Assembly (NCBI GenBank): GCA_003242085.1 | Contig: QBML01000020.1 | Span: 31,329 to 95,328 of the forward strand | Source: Pseudanabaena frigida | GTDB lineage: Bacteria > Cyanobacteriota > Cyanobacteriia > Pseudanabaenales > Pseudanabaenaceae | Length of the DNA: 64,000 bases | Reading direction: 5' to 3' | In this document: piece by piece, positions 26,807 through 38,157 of the stretch | How the letters are laid out: the number at the start of each line of letters is the position of its first letter | How positions within the stretch are numbered: position 1 is the first letter of the stretch | The notes under the pieces: generated by a model | Told to the model about the DNA's origin: nothing | The model's input: the letters and a program-made list of their open reading frames with translations, nothing else | The model's database searches: none | Made by a program: the position numbers and the translations under genes

Positions 26807-26813
26807 TTTACTA

Positions 26814-27788
26814 ATGAAACCCATGGATATAATCACAATTCTGGCTACAGCGATCGCAACTTCTACACCTCTAATTTTTGCCAGTATTGGCGAAACAATT
26901 ACCGAACGCGCAGGAGTGATCAATCTATCCGCAGAAGGTACGATTTTGATGTCGGCGATGACAGGATTTGCGGTCGCGAAGTTTTCCAATAGCTTGATTT
27001 TAGGATTTGCAGTGGCTGCTCTCGTCGGAGCGGCGATCGCCTTAGTTGTAGCATTTGGGGCAATTACCCTTAAACAATCGCAAGTATCGATCGGATTTGT
27101 ACTGGCTTTAATGTGTAGCGATTTATCTTCTTTTTTGGGTAATCCTGTGGTTAGAGTTGAAGGAATTACCGTTCCTAGTTTCAAAATTCCGATCTTAGAA
27201 AACATCCCAATTTTCGGTAAATTGCTATTTCAAAGTGATTTGTTAGTTTATAGCAGCTATATATTAATTCTCTTCTCTTGGTTCTATTTTTATCGTACCC
27301 AAGGCGGCTTAATTTTGCGAACTGTAGGCGAACAGCCTGCCGCCGCCTTTGCTAGAGGTACTAATGTGATCCAAAGACGTTATATCTATACGCTTATCGG
27401 TGGTGCATTAATGGGAATCGCAGGAGCAGCTTTTTCGTTGGATTTTAAAGCAGGATGGAGCCATCGACATACCGCAGGCTATGGATGGATCGCTCTAGCG
27501 ATCGTCATTTTTGGTGGCTGGAATCCTCTACGGGTGGCTTTAGGCGCTTATCTATTTGGCATTTTGCAATCACTTGCTAGCGTGGCTCAAAGTGCTATTC
27601 CCGATGTACCAACTCAAGTATTTAATACTGCACCTTTTGTATTAATGATCTTGATGTTGGCACTAACTTCTGGGGAATGGCTCGATAAATTAATATCAGC
27701 GCTCCCTCGATCGCTCAAACAAGCAGTATTAAATATAGTCAGAACGACTCCTCCCGCATCGCTAGGAAAAGTATTCGATCAAGACTAG
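26814..27788 (+). CDS. ABC importer permease 2 (BPD_transp_2, NupQ-like)
   Basis: From ATG 26814 the protein has 324 residues. A TTG start at 26778 would lie inside a repeat element and add a charged, non-conserved lead, so it is rejected. About nine helices are visible, with the family motif ITERAGVINLSAEGTILMSAMTGF near residues 24-47, followed by EGITVPSF and GWIALAIVIFGGWNPLRVALGA. It is the last gene of the BMP-type transporter and ends 12 bp before a large palindrome shared with the convergent giant kinase gene. Confidence 0.9.
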   Translation: MKPMDIITILATAIATSTPLIFASIGETITERAGVINLSAEGTILMSAMTGFAVAKFSNSLILGFAVAALVGAAIALVVAFGAITLKQSQVSIGFVLALMCSDLSSFLGNPVVRVEGITVPSFKIPILENIPIFGKLLFQSDLLVYSSYILILFSWFYFYRTQGGLILRTVGEQPAAAFARGTNVIQRRYIYTLIGGALMGIAGAAFSLDFKAGWSHRHTAGYGWIALAIVIFGGWNPLRVALGAYLFGILQSLASVAQSAIPDVPTQVFNTAPFVLMILMLALTSGEWLDKLISALPRSLKQAVLNIVRTTPPASLGKVFDQD

Positions 27789-27799
27789 AACAGGATATT

Positions 27800-27852
27800 A
27801 AACCCAAAGAAATAGAGGCGGCGCGAAGCGCCACCTCTATTTCTTTGGGTTT
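27800..27852. terminator. Bidirectional palindrome supplying a stop codon
   Basis: AAACCCAAAGAAATAGAGGCGGCGC (25 bases) pairs with the matching right arm around GAA, with one wobble position. It lies between the convergent permease 2 and giant kinase genes. The right arm contains the last six codons (QNPKK) and the TAG stop of the kinase gene at 27837. Core GCGCGAAGCGC and outer arm AAACCCAA are shared with other family members. Confidence 0.75.
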
Positions 27853-30800
27853 TGAGATGCATCTAAAGAAGTCACAATACTAACCGCGTTGCTATAGTCC
27901 GATATTGCTCTTTCAATCTCTTTAAGTGTAAAAGGCTTACTGATGTAATCATTCATGCCTGCATCTATACAATCCTGATGATCGGCAGGCAAAGCGTCAG
28001 CAGTTAACGCAACAATCCAAGGCTTAGTTGAAGATATCAAGTTTTCTCTGATCGTTTTAGTTGCAGTCAGTCCATCTATTACAGGCATTTGCACGTCCAT
28101 AAACACTAAGTCATATTGTTGATCAGACATAGCAACTAGAAACTCATGACCATTTTCAACTACGTCAGCTTCATATCCCAATCGTTGGAGCATGAGTCGA
28201 GCAATCTTTTGGTTGAGAATATTATCTTCAACCACTAAAATCTTGATTGGTAATCGCTCAGGGCTAATCTCAAAATCCATCACAGAGAGAGAGTCATGCT
28301 TCTCATTTAACTGATTTTGACTGGCTAATGGCAAGGCAACCGTAAAATAAAAAGTTGAACCTTGAATATTATGGTGAGCAGCTCTCACGAACCAATCTGG
28401 GGGCGGATTACCTGCCACAACTCCTCGACTTTCCACCCAGACTGTGCCATCCATCAACTCAACAAGGCGCTTACAAATCGCTAGCCCCAGACCAGTACCG
28501 CCAAATTTACGGTTAATGGAAGCATCTGCTTGAGCAAATGGTTTAAATAGATTATTTATCCGATCGCAGTCAATGCCAACACCTGTATCGGCGATCGCAC
28601 ATCTAAACTTATAAGTGTTAGCCGTAATAAATTCTCCATCAACTGTAATTGAAACGAAGCCTCGTTCAGTAAATTTGATAGCATTACCAATTAAGTTGAT
28701 AAATATTTGTCGCAACCGCGAACTATCGCCGATCGTTTTAGAGGCAATATTACAGTTAACTTGATATTGCAGACTAATGTTCTTGTCAGAAGCCTCTTTA
28801 CTTAATAGATTACAGGCAGAAATTAAAGTGTCAGTAAAGTTAAAATCCTTTGTTTCCAGATGCAAATTGCCAGATTCTATTTTCGAGAAATCAAGAATGT
28901 CATTAATTACAGTAATCAGCAAATCACCACTATCTAAAATAGTACTGACAAAATCCTTTTGTTCGTCATTCAGAGGGGTATTCGCGAGTAATTGAGCCAT
29001 GCCAAGTACTCCATTCATCGGTGTCCGAATTTCATGACTCATGTTAGCAAGAAAAGCACTCTTTGCTTTGTTAGCGGCTTCTGCTAATTCTTTTGCTTGT
29101 GCTAATTCAACTTCTGTCTGCTTACGTTCGGCTAGTTCAAGCTGTAACTGTTGATAGAGAGTTGCTTGTTGAATAGCGATCGCAAGTTGATTTGCGATCG
29201 TCTGTGTTAGCTCAATTTCATCATCTTCCCAAAGTACGACTTTATGAGACTTGACTAGACTAAAGCTACCCCACACTTTCTCATTCACAATAATGGGAAC
29301 TAGCAGCCAAGCCCCAGATTTTCGTTTTGCTATTTCTTTATTGATTTCATCTTCGATCTTATCAGTATCGTTTACTTGGATAATCTCCATGCGTTTGAGT
29401 CTTTCGGCAAAAGGATTTCCATGATCGGGAATTTCTAAGATAATTTCAAAAGGTTCAACAACATCTATAGGATTTCGAAAAACAGCTATGTGTTTCCAAA
29501 CTTTTCTCTCCGCAAGATACTGCACAATACCTGACTGTTTTAGGTCTAACAAATTAACGATCGCCTGAGTTGCTGCATTAAATATAATTTGTAAATCTAG
29601 AGAGCTCCGAATTGTTTGGATAAATTGATTTAACATTTGCTCTCGTTGCACTCTGAGCCGTAATTCTTGTTCAGCAAGCTTTTGCTCAGTAAAATCACGG
29701 GAAATTGCGATCACAGAGACAACAACTCCATTTGCATCAAATTCTGGCATAAGTCTAGATTGAAAATATTTGGTTGCATCTGATCCAGCATATTTAAATT
29801 CTACGATGTTCATTTCACCTGATGTAAACACCCTTTCAACGCTCTGGTTAGAGAAGTCAACAAAATTGTTGGGAAACTCCAAGTCTCTATTCGATTTACC
29901 AATAAAGTTCTCAGGGGAAAGACCTATAATACTTTCAATGACAGGATTAATATAGGTATAGCGTAAGTCACGATCAAACCTACATATTATATCTGGAGCA
30001 TTCTCAATCAGCGTTCTAACTTCTTGCTCTTGCTTGCGTAGTTTCTCTTCAGCTAGTTTTCGCTGTGTAATATCCCGACAAATGCAGAATTGAATTACAT
30101 CATCACCCTGCCCAAATGAGTTAGCACTGATTTCCACATTGCGGATTGAACCATCTTTTCGCAGATAGCGAGTTTCAAACATAGCTCTTTTGCCAGATTT
30201 GAATTCTCGAATACCCTGCGCTAACTCTTCCCTTGTCCATTTCACATCAATATCGTAGATACTGAGATTGGTTATTTCTTCGATTGTATAACCTAAGATC
30301 GTTACTAAACTTGGGTTTGTCTCAATAATATTGCCTTCACTATCTAAGATAAAAATGCCGTCAAAGGAATTATTTAAAAGCATTTTATTACGGATTACTT
30401 CTTGTTCTAGAGCAATCTCGATCTGTTTGCGATCGCTGATATCAAACATCACCCCAACCATCCGCAACGCATTACCTGCGCTGTCATATATACCTCTTCC
30501 CTTAGTCACAACCCAATGAATATCGCCTTGAGGGTAAACAATTCGATATTCTATTTCCAGTAATGTATGATTTTCTAGAGCATCATTAAAAGTATTTTCC
30601 ACCCATTCCAAATCATCTGGATGAACACGATCGTGCCATGTTAAATAACTACTTTCAGAATCACAAATGTCTAGCCCCATTAGCTTAAAATGGTTTTCGC
30701 TCCAATTAGCCTTACCTGTCTTTACGTCTAATTCCCAGCAACCTATTTGACTTAGATCAGTCGCTAGCCTGCGTTTCTCCTCACTTTTTTGTAGGGCTGC

Positions 30801-33113
30801 GATAAGCTGACTTTGTGTAAGCGCGATCGCCACTTGATTAGCGATCTGTTGCATTAGATCGATCTCAAAATCATTCCATTGTCTGTAGCGATCGCATTGA
30901 TCGACAATCAATAATCCCCAAGGATTTCCAGTTTGAACGATTGGAATTGTCACATGAGATTTGATACCCAATTGACGTAAAAAATCAGTATGTTCTTGAT
31001 TAATACTATCGATATCAACATTGTCAACTTTAATGCAATTACCTAAGAGAAATTGTCGCTTATATTCATCATAAAAAGAGGGCATCTCAATATGCATCCC
31101 TATAAGGGACTGAAATGGTGCGTTTATAGCTTCGCTTAAAACGTCTGAAGACCCGTCATCATTAAGTTGCAAAGCTAACACTCGATCCGCTTGCAATATT
31201 CTTTTAACCCCTGCAACTGCCATCTGTAAGATTTCTTCTATATTTAAAGATTGGCGAATTTCGAGCGTGACTTCTGCAATTAGCTGCGATCGCTGATACT
31301 GGATTTGCAATTCTTCTTCAGCATGTTTGCGATTGCTAATATCTGAGACAACACCATACAAAGCAAAATCACCATTTTCTCGTCGTTCTGGACGCAAATT
31401 AGCCTTTAGCCACTTGATCTTGCCTGATGGAGTGACAATTCGCCACTCATGTCGAAAGGTGGATAAAGTTTCAATGCTATATCCCAGTGCTTCCCAAAGA
31501 TTCGCAATATCATTGATGTGTATTTGATCGAAGCAGAGTTGAGGATTATTCATAACCTCTTCAACCGTTAACTCATTGATCTCTTCAAATGCTGAACTCA
31601 AGTACTCAAAACAAGCTGAGCCATCACAACGTAGGACAAAAATCTGGATTATTCCAGGTGATGATTTGGCTATTTTTTGGAGTCTTGCTTCACTAGCTCT
31701 GAGGTTTTCTTCGGCATGTTTGCGATCGCTAACATCGCGAACAACAACGATCACCGCATCTTCTCGAACAGGAACAACGCGAACCTCTTCGTATTTCAAG
31801 TAATCATTTATTCTAAAGCTTTGCTCAAGAGTCTGCATTTCTCCAGTAGCAATTGCTTGCTGCACCGCTTCAAACTGGGGTATGGCAATTTCTGCTGGTA
31901 AAATTTCTATTAGATGTTTGCCGATACGATTGATATGTGAAGGAACAATGTCGTAAGCGACATTATTAAGTATCGACTCGATATAAATGCCATCAGCAGT
32001 TATAAAGTTAATGATATCTGGCATCGAATTTAAAATAGAGCGCATTTTAAATTCGCTAGCTTGAAGTTCAGCCGTGCGTTCTTGGACTTGTCGCTCTAAG
32101 CTGCTATTGAGAAGTTGCAAGTTCTGATGAATTTCTGCTTGCTGAATGGCGATCGCCAACTGCACGGAAAGCTGTTGAAGTAACTGAATTTCTTCATCTT
32201 CCCAAATACGTGGAGCAGAACATTGATGGACAATTAGTAATCCCCATAAAAATTGACTACTGTGTTGACTACTCTGGCTCGGATCATTGTTAAGAGGTCG
32301 GGATAAGAGAATTGGCACTACCACATTAGCTTTTACCTGAAAACTCTCCAACATCTGGACATGACATTCAGAAAAGTTGGCATTGTATATATCAGATGTA
32401 ATCCTGATCTTGCCTTCTTTATATTCTTCTATTTCCAAACTAGAGGGACTTAGGCAATTTTCTTCAGACACCGCGTTTGAGCAAGATTGCCAAGGAGATG
32501 CAAGAGCTTCAGATATAATCCTGCGACCCATATCTTCGTTAAATTTGTAGATAACCGTTCGATCGGCTTTAATAAATTTACGAATCTCTTGGACGATCGC
32601 TTGACAAATATCTTCTAAATTTAAAAATTGGCGGATATTTAAAGCAATTTGCGAAACTAGTAATTCGCGCCTTTGCAGTCGCTTTAACTTTTGGTTTAGC
32701 GTTATTCGGTCGAGTACGCTATGGATACTCTGGCATAGGGTAAATTCGGTAATATCATTTTTGATTAAATAGTCGGACGCTCCTAACTTCATGGCATTCA
32801 CAGCAATCCGTTCATCGCCATGCCCAGTTAGCATGATTACAGGCAACTTTAAATCTATTATTTCTCTACTACTATTTTCTTGAACGATAGCGCGGATTGA
32901 TTCTAGAAACTCTAGTCCATTTCCATCAGTCAAATTAAAATCTACAAGAGTGACATCAGGCTTTTGCAATCGCCATAATTGGATCGCTTGTTGAATGGTC
33001 TGAGCTTCTAGAATGCTATAACTATTGACGGGATCGTGTTGAAGATAGCGATGATAAATCACGCGATCGCTTTCACAGTCATCCACAATTAAAATAGTTT
33101 TAGCCTTGGGCAT
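27837..33113 (-). CDS. Giant hybrid histidine kinase, REC-GAF-PASx2-GAF-PASx3-GAF-HisKA-HATPase-REC
   Basis: From ATG 33113 the protein has 1758 residues; a TTG four codons earlier is also open. It has no membrane helices, so it is a cytosolic sensor. An N-terminal receiver with Asp58 ([11 protein letters not shown]) is followed by three GAF domains (starting near 150, 600 and 1165) interspersed with about five PAS/PAC units (ending in motifs such as [13 protein letters not shown] and [11 protein letters not shown]). HisKA has His1360 in [17 protein letters not shown], the HATPase has [13 protein letters not shown] and GGTGLGLAI, and the last receiver has Asp1673 in [18 protein letters not shown] segments resemble phytochrome-type GAFs, but a chromophore Cys is not evident. 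Its C-terminal codons come from a palindrome. Confidence 0.93.
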   Translation of the reverse strand: MPKAKTILIVDDCESDRVIYHRYLQHDPVNSYSILEAQTIQQAIQLWRLQKPDVTLVDFNLTDGNGLEFLESIRAIVQENSSREIIDLKLPVIMLTGHGDERIAVNAMKLGASDYLIKNDITEFTLCQSIHSVLDRITLNQKLKRLQRRELLVSQIALNIRQFLNLEDICQAIVQEIRKFIKADRTVIYKFNEDMGRRIISEALASPWQSCSNAVSEENCLSPSSLEIEEYKEGKIRITSDIYNANFSECHVQMLESFQVKANVVVPILLSRPLNNDPSQSSQHSSQFLWGLLIVHQCSAPRIWEDEEIQLLQQLSVQLAIAIQQAEIHQNLQLLNSSLERQVQERTAELQASEFKMRSILNSMPDIINFITADGIYIESILNNVAYDIVPSHINRIGKHLIEILPAEIAIPQFEAVQQAIATGEMQTLEQSFRINDYLKYEEVRVVPVREDAVIVVVRDVSDRKHAEENLRASEARLQKIAKSSPGIIQIFVLRCDGSACFEYLSSAFEEINELTVEEVMNNPQLCFDQIHINDIANLWEALGYSIETLSTFRHEWRIVTPSGKIKWLKANLRPERRENGDFALYGVVSDISNRKHAEEELQIQYQRSQLIAEVTLEIRQSLNIEEILQMAVAGVKRILQADRVLALQLNDDGSSDVLSEAINAPFQSLIGMHIEMPSFYDEYKRQFLLGNCIKVDNVDIDSINQEHTDFLRQLGIKSHVTIPIVQTGNPWGLLIVDQCDRYRQWNDFEIDLMQQIANQVAIALTQSQLIAALQKSEEKRRLATDLSQIGCWELDVKTGKANWSENHFKLMGLDICDSESSYLTWHDRVHPDDLEWVENTFNDALENHTLLEIEYRIVYPQGDIHWVVTKGRGIYDSAGNALRMVGVMFDISDRKQIEIALEQEVIRNKMLLNNSFDGIFILDSEGNIIETNPSLVTILGYTIEEITNLSIYDIDVKWTREELAQGIREFKSGKRAMFETRYLRKDGSIRNVEISANSFGQGDDVIQFCICRDITQRKLAEEKLRKQEQEVRTLIENAPDIICRFDRDLRYTYINPVIESIIGLSPENFIGKSNRDLEFPNNFVDFSNQSVERVFTSGEMNIVEFKYAGSDATKYFQSRLMPEFDANGVVVSVIAISRDFTEQKLAEQELRLRVQREQMLNQFIQTIRSSLDLQIIFNAATQAIVNLLDLKQSGIVQYLAERKVWKHIAVFRNPIDVVEPFEIILEIPDHGNPFAERLKRMEIIQVNDTDKIEDEINKEIAKRKSGAWLLVPIIVNEKVWGSFSLVKSHKVVLWEDDEIELTQTIANQLAIAIQQATLYQQLQLELAERKQTEVELAQAKELAEAANKAKSAFLANMSHEIRTPMNGVLGMAQLLANTPLNDEQKDFVSTILDSGDLLITVINDILDFSKIESGNLHLETKDFNFTDTLISACNLLSKEASDKNISLQYQVNCNIASKTIGDSSRLRQIFINLIGNAIKFTERGFVSITVDGEFITANTYKFRCAIADTGVGIDCDRINNLFKPFAQADASINRKFGGTGLGLAICKRLVELMDGTVWVESRGVVAGNPPPDWFVRAAHHNIQGSTFYFTVALPLASQNQLNEKHDSLSVMDFEISPERLPIKILVVEDNILNQKIARLMLQRLGYEADVVENGHEFLVAMSDQQYDLVFMDVQMPVIDGLTATKTIRENLISSTKPWIVALTADALPADHQDCIDAGMNDYISKPFTLKEIERAISDYSNAVSIVTSLDASQNPKK

Positions 33114-33198
33114 AGTTGGATACAAAAAGTTAATTTAAAGTCAAATTTGTAAATCTATTGCTCCAGTTGTCCGAAGCTTCTTAGGTTAATGAGGATTA

Positions 33199-33708
33199 TT
33201 AGTGAGGCTTAACCGTATAACTATCAAGAATTTCCCGACCTCGGCGCGTCAGAGACTCTGACCCTTCAAGCATTAATAGATACTGACCGCGATCTAGACA
33301 GCTACGACAAGAAATTGAGAGGCTACTTTTAAAAAACCAACCGTATAAAGTCCCGATCGCCCCACCAATGAATATACCTATAAGCCCTGAAGTTGAAGAG
33401 ATTGCCAATAATGAATGCGCCCAATCAAGGTTGGGCAATTCTAATTTAAAGATCAAATGCAGGATAATTCCCATCACAGTGGAGATCGCACCTAACCAAA
33501 ACATTCCTCGCTTGGCATAACGCCATGTCATTCGAGTTGGGTTAAATAATCCAACACTATCTGGGCTGCTGTATCCTTTACCGACCAGCGCTAGATTTTC
33601 AGGAGAAATGCCATGACATTGAAGCAGTCGGTATGCTTCAAAAGCTGAGGATTCGTCAGGTAAGACAGCAATCATCAGTCGAGAATGTTTGGATCGTGTG
33701 TGTGTCAC
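33199..33708 (-). CDS. Hypothetical membrane protein with glycine-rich helices
   Basis: A 169-residue protein, GTG start, or 158 residues from an internal ATG at 33675. The N-terminal domain MIAVLPDESSAFEAYRLLQCHGISPENLALVGK resembles the ferredoxin-like sensory domain found in 'general stress 17M'-type proteins. Two helices follow (about 72-92 and 100-125, the latter GLIGIFIGGAIGTLYGW with small-residue packing), then a tail SISCRSCLDRGQYLLMLEGS. Cyanobacteria often carry such proteins as stress or low-temperature hypotheticals. Function is unknown. Confidence 0.65.
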   Translation of the reverse strand: MTHTRSKHSRLMIAVLPDESSAFEAYRLLQCHGISPENLALVGKGYSSPDSVGLFNPTRMTWRYAKRGMFWLGAISTVMGIILHLIFKLELPNLDWAHSLLAISSTSGLIGIFIGGAIGTLYGWFFKSSLSISCRSCLDRGQYLLMLEGSESLTRRGREILDSYTVKPH

Positions 33709-33862
33709 AAGTGCTGCCTGCTATCGACTGAAAGTTTGAATCAGGATATTAGGATATACCTCACTAAATTCTACAAAATTTCAGGCGCGCAATTCCGATT
33801 ATGAGCTTAAATTTTAATAACTCTGATAGACATAGTAGTGAAAGAGCTAGCTATGACAAAGC

Positions 33863-33917
33863 AAAACCCAAATAAATAGAGGCAGCGCGAAGCGCTACCT
33901 CTATTTATTTGGGTTTT
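33863..33917. terminator. Palindrome after the Hsp70-like gene
   Basis: AAAACCCAAATAAATAGAGG continuing to GCGC (26 bases) pairs with the right arm ending GGGTTTT around GAA, with one mismatch that is G-U when read on the minus strand. It lies 42 bp beyond the stop of the Hsp70-like gene and before the next minus-strand gene. Flanking TATGTCCTAAGCAAAACTTG is similar to the flank of the palindrome at 40464. Confidence 0.7.
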
Positions 33918-33958
33918 ATGTCCTAAGCAAAACTTGCTTTGCTATATAGCAATTCACA

Positions 33959-35533
33959 TTATTCGAGTTTGCCGATCGCCTGTCGGTCGATCAGGACTTT
34001 TTCGGTGAGCAGATCGCTGACTGTTGCTATCAGGACGCGACGATCGTCGATCGCAAAGGTGACGCTAATGCGATCGCTCCCCAACTCTCCAACAGGATCG
34101 AGTCTAGCGATACAAACTTGACTCATGTCTGAGTTACTTTTGGTTGATGTAAGCGATCTAAAGTCAGATTGTTTTAGAAGTTGGCTGCTGGTCATTCGAC
34201 CAGTATTGTCATAGGTTACTTCGGCTTGCGAAATATCGGCAACTTCACCAATATCCAGCCAAATTTCAGTCTGCCCTGCGATCGCTACTTGCAAGATTAA
34301 GGGATCGGGACGTTGACAAGGATATTTAGTCCCTTTCTCAAATAATGTGTAGAAAGAATATTGATGAAGATATGGTTCCCAAAGTCGAATTGCGTAACTA
34401 TGTCGCAGATGATCGTCAATCTCGATCGATTGTCCTAAAACTAAAGCGCCATGAACCACTGCTTCAAAGGGTTTGCCAAATTTAACTTTGGTTTTCCCAA
34501 AATAAGAAATAATCAACTGCTGGATCGCCACAATTTGACAACTACCGCCTACTAAAAGAACTTGCTCGATCGCGGCTTTGCTGGTTCCTTTATTGAGGGC
34601 AATTGTCAAAACTTCATCAATAGCTTCACGTAATTGTTCGATTAATTGATTCTGGTCGAGGATTTCTGCTAATTCCGATTGATTGAGCTTAAGTTCGTAG
34701 GAAATTAGCCGATCGTCGAGCCAACTTGCTTGAACTTCCCGAACCAGTGATAGCTTAATCTTGATCTGTTCGGCAATAGTTAATATGCTCAGCCAACTAG
34801 CCTCGCTAATTTGCGATCGCGCAATCCCGATCTGACGTAAAAAATGCTCCGCAATCCAGCGATCGATGTCGATCCCGCCAATGTAAGCATCAGATTTCGC
34901 GATCGCCTCAGCTTTGATAAATTGAGTATCTGGAGAGATCGGCGCAGTCCGAACCAGACTCAAATCCAATGTGCCGCCACCAAAATCAATCACTAATACT
35001 AGTGCATTTGGTCTTGTAATCGCATAGCCAAGTGCCGCAGCAGTGGATTCATCAATAATTTGTAAGTTAGGGAATTTGAGCTTTTCCGCAAATTTACGAA
35101 ACCAAGTAAGATATGCCTCAAATGCGCCAACAGGAACTGTAAAAATTAGTTGTGTTGGCTGAATACCTTGCAATGTTAAGCGTCGCCATAGTTCACTCAA
35201 AAAGATGTCAGCGATCGCTTCAGCATCATAAAGCTCTCCATCAATCTCATGCGCAGGCGATCGAAAACTAGCGACAATATCACGCTTAAAGCCCTGAAAT
35301 AATCGCTTGGATCGATCTTGCGATCGCGCCTCTGTACCGAATAGAAATTTATGCTTTCCGCTTACATAAACTAAACTGGGTATTAACCAAGCTTCGCCTT
35401 CAGGTGTTTCAAAGCAATGAGAAATATCGGCAAAGTGTAAAGTTTTCGGATTTGCGATATCGGAATCGCTTTCAGGTTCGAAAATAGCGATCGCCGTATT
35501 ACTCGTACCAAAATCAATTGCAACGACAGTCAT
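33959..35533 (-). CDS. Hsp70/actin-fold ATPase without chaperone domain
   Basis: The 524-residue protein starts VVAIDFGTSNTAIAIFEPES, the phosphate-1 loop of the Hsp70/actin ATPase fold. It continues with IIDESTAAALGYA and LVIDFGGGTLDLSLVRT (phosphate-2) and VLLVGGSCQIVAIQQLI (adenosine motif). The remaining 150 residues do not resemble the DnaK substrate-binding domain or its lid, so it is probably not a general chaperone but a YegD/HscC-like or cyanobacterial-specific Hsp70-fold protein. No J-protein or GrpE is nearby. Confidence 0.85.
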   Translation of the reverse strand: MTVVAIDFGTSNTAIAIFEPESDSDIANPKTLHFADISHCFETPEGEAWLIPSLVYVSGKHKFLFGTEARSQDRSKRLFQGFKRDIVASFRSPAHEIDGELYDAEAIADIFLSELWRRLTLQGIQPTQLIFTVPVGAFEAYLTWFRKFAEKLKFPNLQIIDESTAAALGYAITRPNALVLVIDFGGGTLDLSLVRTAPISPDTQFIKAEAIAKSDAYIGGIDIDRWIAEHFLRQIGIARSQISEASWLSILTIAEQIKIKLSLVREVQASWLDDRLISYELKLNQSELAEILDQNQLIEQLREAIDEVLTIALNKGTSKAAIEQVLLVGGSCQIVAIQQLIISYFGKTKVKFGKPFEAVVHGALVLGQSIEIDDHLRHSYAIRLWEPYLHQYSFYTLFEKGTKYPCQRPDPLILQVAIAGQTEIWLDIGEVADISQAEVTYDNTGRMTSSQLLKQSDFRSLTSTKSNSDMSQVCIARLDPVGELGSDRISVTFAIDDRRVLIATVSDLLTEKVLIDRQAIGKLE

Positions 35534-35596
35534 GTTATGGCATTTCCTAAACGTGAAGATTGCTCTGACAAATGTGGAGCAATCTTCATAAATTTA

Positions 35597-35944
<348 letters not shown>

Positions 35945-35952
35945 CTAAATTA

Positions 35953-35991
35953 TTTTTGCTATTGTGGCGCTTTGCGCCACAATAGCAAAAA
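35953..35991. terminator. Palindrome after dapF
   Basis: TTTTTGCTATTGTGGCGC and GCGCCACAATAGCAAAAA form perfect 18-bp arms around TTT. On the minus strand this follows the dapF stop by 6 bp, giving a stem with a T-rich tail, so it should terminate dapF transcription before the HIT gene. Confidence 0.75.
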
Positions 35992-35997
35992 ACTTGT

Positions 35998-36843
35998 TTA
36001 CAATTCGCCAGCAACTAATCCAGTAAATACAAGGATTGCAGGGCCAGTCATTAAAATGCGATCGCTATCGGCTGACCAATTAATTTTAAGATCGCCCCCA
36101 GGCAGATTCACAATACAAAGGCGATCGCACAGATCGTTTAAAACTCCAGCTACCACCGTTGCACAAGCGCCAGTACCACATGCTAAGGTTGCGCCCGCGC
36201 CACGTTCCCATACGCGCATTTTTACATAGCCGCGATCGACAACTTCCACAAACTCAGTATTAGTCCGTTTTGGGAAAACAGGATGATGTTCAAAGAGAAC
36301 ACCAATTTCTGCAAGAGGAATACTCTCGACATCATCGACAAAGATCATACAGTGGGGATTTCCCATGCTTACGGTGGTCACATGCCAAGTTTTGCCACCA
36401 ACCTCAAGGGGAAGGTTAACGACTTTGCGATCGCTTTCGCCTAAGGTGGTCGGAATCTCTGCTGCGGTCAAAAATGGCTTACCCATATCCACTGTTACTT
36501 GTCCATCCGCATCCATTTGCGGCACGATTAGCCCTGCACCAGTGTGAATTGGATATTTGCCTTCAATCGTGGCAATTCCTAAATCCTGCATAAATTTAGC
36601 GAGGCAGCGAATTCCATTCCCACACATCTCTGGTTCGGAACCATCGGAGTTAAAAATTCGCATTTGATATTCCCCGTTTGCGGCATTTAGCAAAAAAATG
36701 ACCCCATCCGCACCGATGCCAAAATTGCGATCGCACCATTTCACAGCTTGCTCAGAGGTGAGAATTGGCTCAGCATGGTGACGGTTATCAATCAATATAA
36801 AATCGTTACCTAAGCCGTGATATTTACTAAATGCGATCGCCAT
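35998..36843 (-). CDS. dapF: Diaminopimelate epimerase
   Basis: The 281-residue enzyme has the two catalytic cysteines in conserved settings: Cys74 in MCGNGIRC and Cys222 in [10 protein letters not shown]. The N-terminal [19 protein letters not shown] is also diagnostic. It interconverts LL- and meso-diaminopimelate in lysine and peptidoglycan synthesis. The length is normal and start ATG 36843 gives the standard N-terminus. It forms a single-gene unit ended by the palindrome at 35953. Confidence 0.97.
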   Translation of the reverse strand: MAIAFSKYHGLGNDFILIDNRHHAEPILTSEQAVKWCDRNFGIGADGVIFLLNAANGEYQMRIFNSDGSEPEMCGNGIRCLAKFMQDLGIATIEGKYPIHTGAGLIVPQMDADGQVTVDMGKPFLTAAEIPTTLGESDRKVVNLPLEVGGKTWHVTTVSMGNPHCMIFVDDVESIPLAEIGVLFEHHPVFPKRTNTEFVEVVDRGYVKMRVWERGAGATLACGTGACATVVAGVLNDLCDRLCIVNLPGGDLKINWSADSDRILMTGPAILVFTGLVAGEL

Positions 36844-36957
36844 GAGTTAATTCGGTATATTTTAAGAATTTTTACAATATAATTGTTTCGACTATCAAAG
36901 TGAAACAATAGCTTTCAACTATTTTATAGCGCTTTGCACGCTAACTAAAAATCAAAT

Positions 36958-36998
36958 AATTTTTTAAAAGCCTTGTAAAATAAGGTTTTTAAAAAATT
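36958..36998. repeat. AT-rich hairpin upstream of the DUF2235 gene
   Basis: AATTTTTTAAAAGCCTT pairs with AAGGTTTTTAAAAAATT around a 7-base loop with one mismatch. It lies in the divergent gap between dapF and the DUF2235 gene, 53 bp before the latter's start, so it is more likely an operator or dispersed repeat than a terminator. Confidence 0.45.
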
Positions 36999-37051
36999 AC
37001 TGCAACTTTAAATCCCTCAAAAGCTGTTAGATCCCAACAAGAGTAATCCCC

Positions 37052-38071
37052 ATGAAAAGACTCGTTGTATGCTGTGATGGAACTTGGCAAAAGCTAGAAA
37101 GTGCTGGCGCTACTAATGTAGTAAAAATGACCCAAGCAATTCGAGCAATAGATGATGAAGGAACGCCACAAATTGTTTTTTATGATGAAGGTATTGGCAC
37201 TGAAGGCGATTTTCTCGATCAGATAGGAGGTGGCGCTTTTGGAGTGGGAATCGATCGAAAGATTAAGGCTGCCTATCGATTTTTGAGCTTGAACTATGAG
37301 GAAGGCGATCAAATCTATCTGTTTGGATTTAGTCGCGGAGCTTATACAGTGCGTTGTTTGGCGGGGTTCCTTTACTGCTCTGGCTTGCTAAAGCGGCAAT
37401 ATATTCGTAAAGCCCCTAGAGCTTACGAGCTCTATCGCGATCGCGGTGATGATGCCAAACCCAGTAGCGAGCAGGCTATTCAGTTTCGCCAAAATTATGG
37501 TGATCGCGTTCATATTCGCGCATTGTGCTGCTGGGACACTGTAGGTTCCTTGGGCATTCCCGATCTGATTCCTTACTTTCCTTTAGATAACTGGATTAAC
37601 AAAAAGTACGAATTTTTCGACACCCAACTCAATCGCTATATCCAAAATGCCTTTCATGCGATCGCAATCGATGAAATCCGTAAGTCGTTTTTGGTAACAC
37701 CAATGAATCACAGTGACGGTGCTGACACTAAAATTCAACAGTTGTGGTTTGTGGGCGAACATGGATGTATCGGTGGTGGCACTGAAGCTACGTATGGCTT
37801 GTCGGACATTACCTTATCTTGGATGATGGAACGAGTTGAGGGATTAGGACTAGCCCTCGATCGCCAACATCTTGAATATAAACTCAATCCCCATTTTAAT
37901 ACTCCCTTTAACAATCAACCTTCTGGTGTATTCAAATTAGATGGAGAAGTTTGGCGGACAGTAGAAGGTGGTATCTCAGCTCTGCATGAGACTGTAAAGC
38001 AACGTTGGCAGCAAGATTCCAGCTATCGTCCAAAGAATTTATCGTATTTAAGTAAGGAGCTTAACTCATAG
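37052..38071 (+). CDS. DUF2235 alpha/beta-hydrolase-like protein
   Basis: A 339-residue soluble protein. It opens KRLVVCCDGTWQKLESAGATNVVKM and carries the nucleophile elbow FGFSRGAYTVRCLAG with Ser94. This is the signature of the DUF2235 domain (PF09994), related to Tle1 phospholipase effectors of type VI secretion. Here it stands alone with no VgrG, PAAR or immunity gene, and such stand-alone copies are common in cyanobacteria. A lipase or esterase function is the family-based guess. A hairpin follows the stop codon. Confidence 0.88.
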   Translation: MKRLVVCCDGTWQKLESAGATNVVKMTQAIRAIDDEGTPQIVFYDEGIGTEGDFLDQIGGGAFGVGIDRKIKAAYRFLSLNYEEGDQIYLFGFSRGAYTVRCLAGFLYCSGLLKRQYIRKAPRAYELYRDRGDDAKPSSEQAIQFRQNYGDRVHIRALCCWDTVGSLGIPDLIPYFPLDNWINKKYEFFDTQLNRYIQNAFHAIAIDEIRKSFLVTPMNHSDGADTKIQQLWFVGEHGCIGGGTEATYGLSDITLSWMMERVEGLGLALDRQHLEYKLNPHFNTPFNNQPSGVFKLDGEVWRTVEGGISALHETVKQRWQQDSSYRPKNLSYLSKELNS

Positions 38072-38073
38072 TT

Positions 38074-38110
38074 AAATTTGAGGGAGGTACTAAGAGCCTC
38101 CCTCAAATTT
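38074..38110. terminator. Hairpin after the DUF2235 gene
   Basis: AAATTTGAGGGAGG and CCTCCCTCAAATTT give perfect 14-bp arms around a 9-base loop, 3 bp after the stop codon. It lies between the convergent DUF2235 and uvrB genes and lacks a long T tract. Confidence 0.65.
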
Positions 38111-38157
38111 GAGTTCGTTCAAGGCAAGCGATCGCGCTCTATTCAGCAAAAATTTCA

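Noticed and set aside
27837..33113. Bacteriophytochrome assignment for the giant kinase
   Set aside because: GAF domains look phytochrome-like, but a PHY domain and a clear bilin-binding Cys motif were not found by eye.
37052..38071. Type VI secretion effector module
   Set aside because: The DUF2235 gene stands alone, with no VgrG, PAAR, adaptor or immunity gene nearby.
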